From NCBI GenBank assembly GCA_002440665.1, contig DJUX01000016.1, positions 1 through 33,622 on the forward strand: DNA of 33,622 bases, given 5' to 3'. Source of the stretch: Dechloromonas sp. UBA6271. GTDB taxonomy: Bacteria > Pseudomonadota > Gammaproteobacteria > Burkholderiales > Rhodocyclaceae. The first letter of the stretch is position 1. The number at the start of each line of letters is the position of its first letter. Made by a program: the position numbers and the translations under genes. Below are positions 33,284 to 33,622 of this stretch, piece by piece. The notes under the pieces are model-generated. The model saw nothing but the letters and a program-made list of their open reading frames with translations. It had not been told where the DNA came from and ran no database searches.

Positions 33284-33622
33284 TCACCCCATGGTCTTGA
33301 GATGCTGGATGATTTCCCCGGCCATGGGCTGGGCATCGCCATAGAGCATGCGGCAGTTTTCCGTGTAGAACAGCGCATTCTCGACCCCGGAGTAGCCGGT
33401 GCCCTTGCCGCGCTTGATGACGATCACGTTCTGCGCCATATCCGCATTGAGGATCGGCATGCCGTAGATCGGACTCGTCTTGTCGGTCCGTGCCGTCGGA
33501 TTGACCACGTCGTTGGCCCCGATGATCAGCGCCACGTCGGCCTGGCCGAACTCGCCATTGATCTCCTCGAGATCGAAGATCTTGTCGTACGGCACCCCGG
33601 CCTCGGCCAGCAGCACGTTCAT
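33284..33622 (-). CDS. pntB: NAD(P) transhydrogenase subunit beta, C-terminal part (cut by window edge)
   Basis: The last 112 residues of PntB: the NADP(H)-binding domain III with MNVLLAEAGVPYD, VALIIGANDVVNP, GMPILNADMAQNVIVIKRGKGTGYSGVENALFY. PntAB uses the proton gradient to make NADPH from NADH in the inner membrane. The Met at the window edge is internal in the full protein (E. coli PntB has the same MNVLLAEA segment near residue 350), so the gene continues beyond the window. Confidence 0.97.
   Translation of the reverse strand: MNVLLAEAGVPYDKIFDLEEINGEFGQADVALIIGANDVVNPTARTDKTSPIYGMPILNADMAQNVIVIKRGKGTGYSGVENALFYTENCRMLYGDAQPMAGEIIQHLKTMG

Overview
This window reads as chromosomal DNA of a high-GC betaproteobacterium, most likely in the Rhodocyclaceae (Dechloromonas/Azonexus type). 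That placement is an inference from protein resemblance, GC content and gene grouping; no database was searched. Most of the window is housekeeping. I see no tRNA, rRNA, CRISPR array or intact insertion sequence.

Layout. 1-1369: a gene-poor edge with unusual repeats (a 75-bp inverted pair and a 103-bp tandem duplication), a small membrane protein, and a nested inverted repeat behind tyrS. 1370-10314: tyrS diverges from purM. Then come an RlpA-like secreted protein, an RND efflux adaptor and pump behind a palindromic operator candidate, and a sodium:neurotransmitter-symporter-type transporter. 10351-17908: miaA and mutL, often neighbours in proteobacteria, lie on the same strand but about 4.8 kb apart. 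Between them are a zinc-ribbon membrane protein, three unrecognised envelope proteins, a large membrane protein with a possible TIR-like cytoplasmic domain, and an Mrr-type restriction endonuclease of visibly lower GC. This is the most accessory-looking block.

17964-23464: a tight six-gene run (DedA protein, lipoprotein, purN, DUF3108 protein, RsmB/NOP-type RNA methyltransferase, MscS channel) with junctions of -4 to +6 nt. 23512-25588: a 48-residue basic protein, a structured intergenic region, a Tim44-like membrane protein, and two coupled very small ORFs. Their 3' UTR looks like a small RNA with C-rich anti-Shine-Dalgarno segments and an intrinsic terminator. 25725-29644: an RstA/RstB-like two-component system, divergent from a fatty acid desaturase that overlaps dsbB. 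29713-33622: rpmB-rpmG, radC divergent from coaBC-dut through a symmetric pair of -10 boxes, tpx, and the 3' end of pntB at the window edge.

The genes cover purine synthesis (purM, purN), translation and RNA modification (tyrS, miaA, rpmB, rpmG, RsmB-like), DNA and nucleotide integrity (mutL, dut, radC), envelope stress and transport, and redox balance (dsbB, tpx, pntB). The best candidates for something undescribed are the mutL-miaA island, especially the 525-residue membrane/TIR-like protein with its divergent partner, and the putative C-rich 3'-UTR small RNA at 25218-25292.
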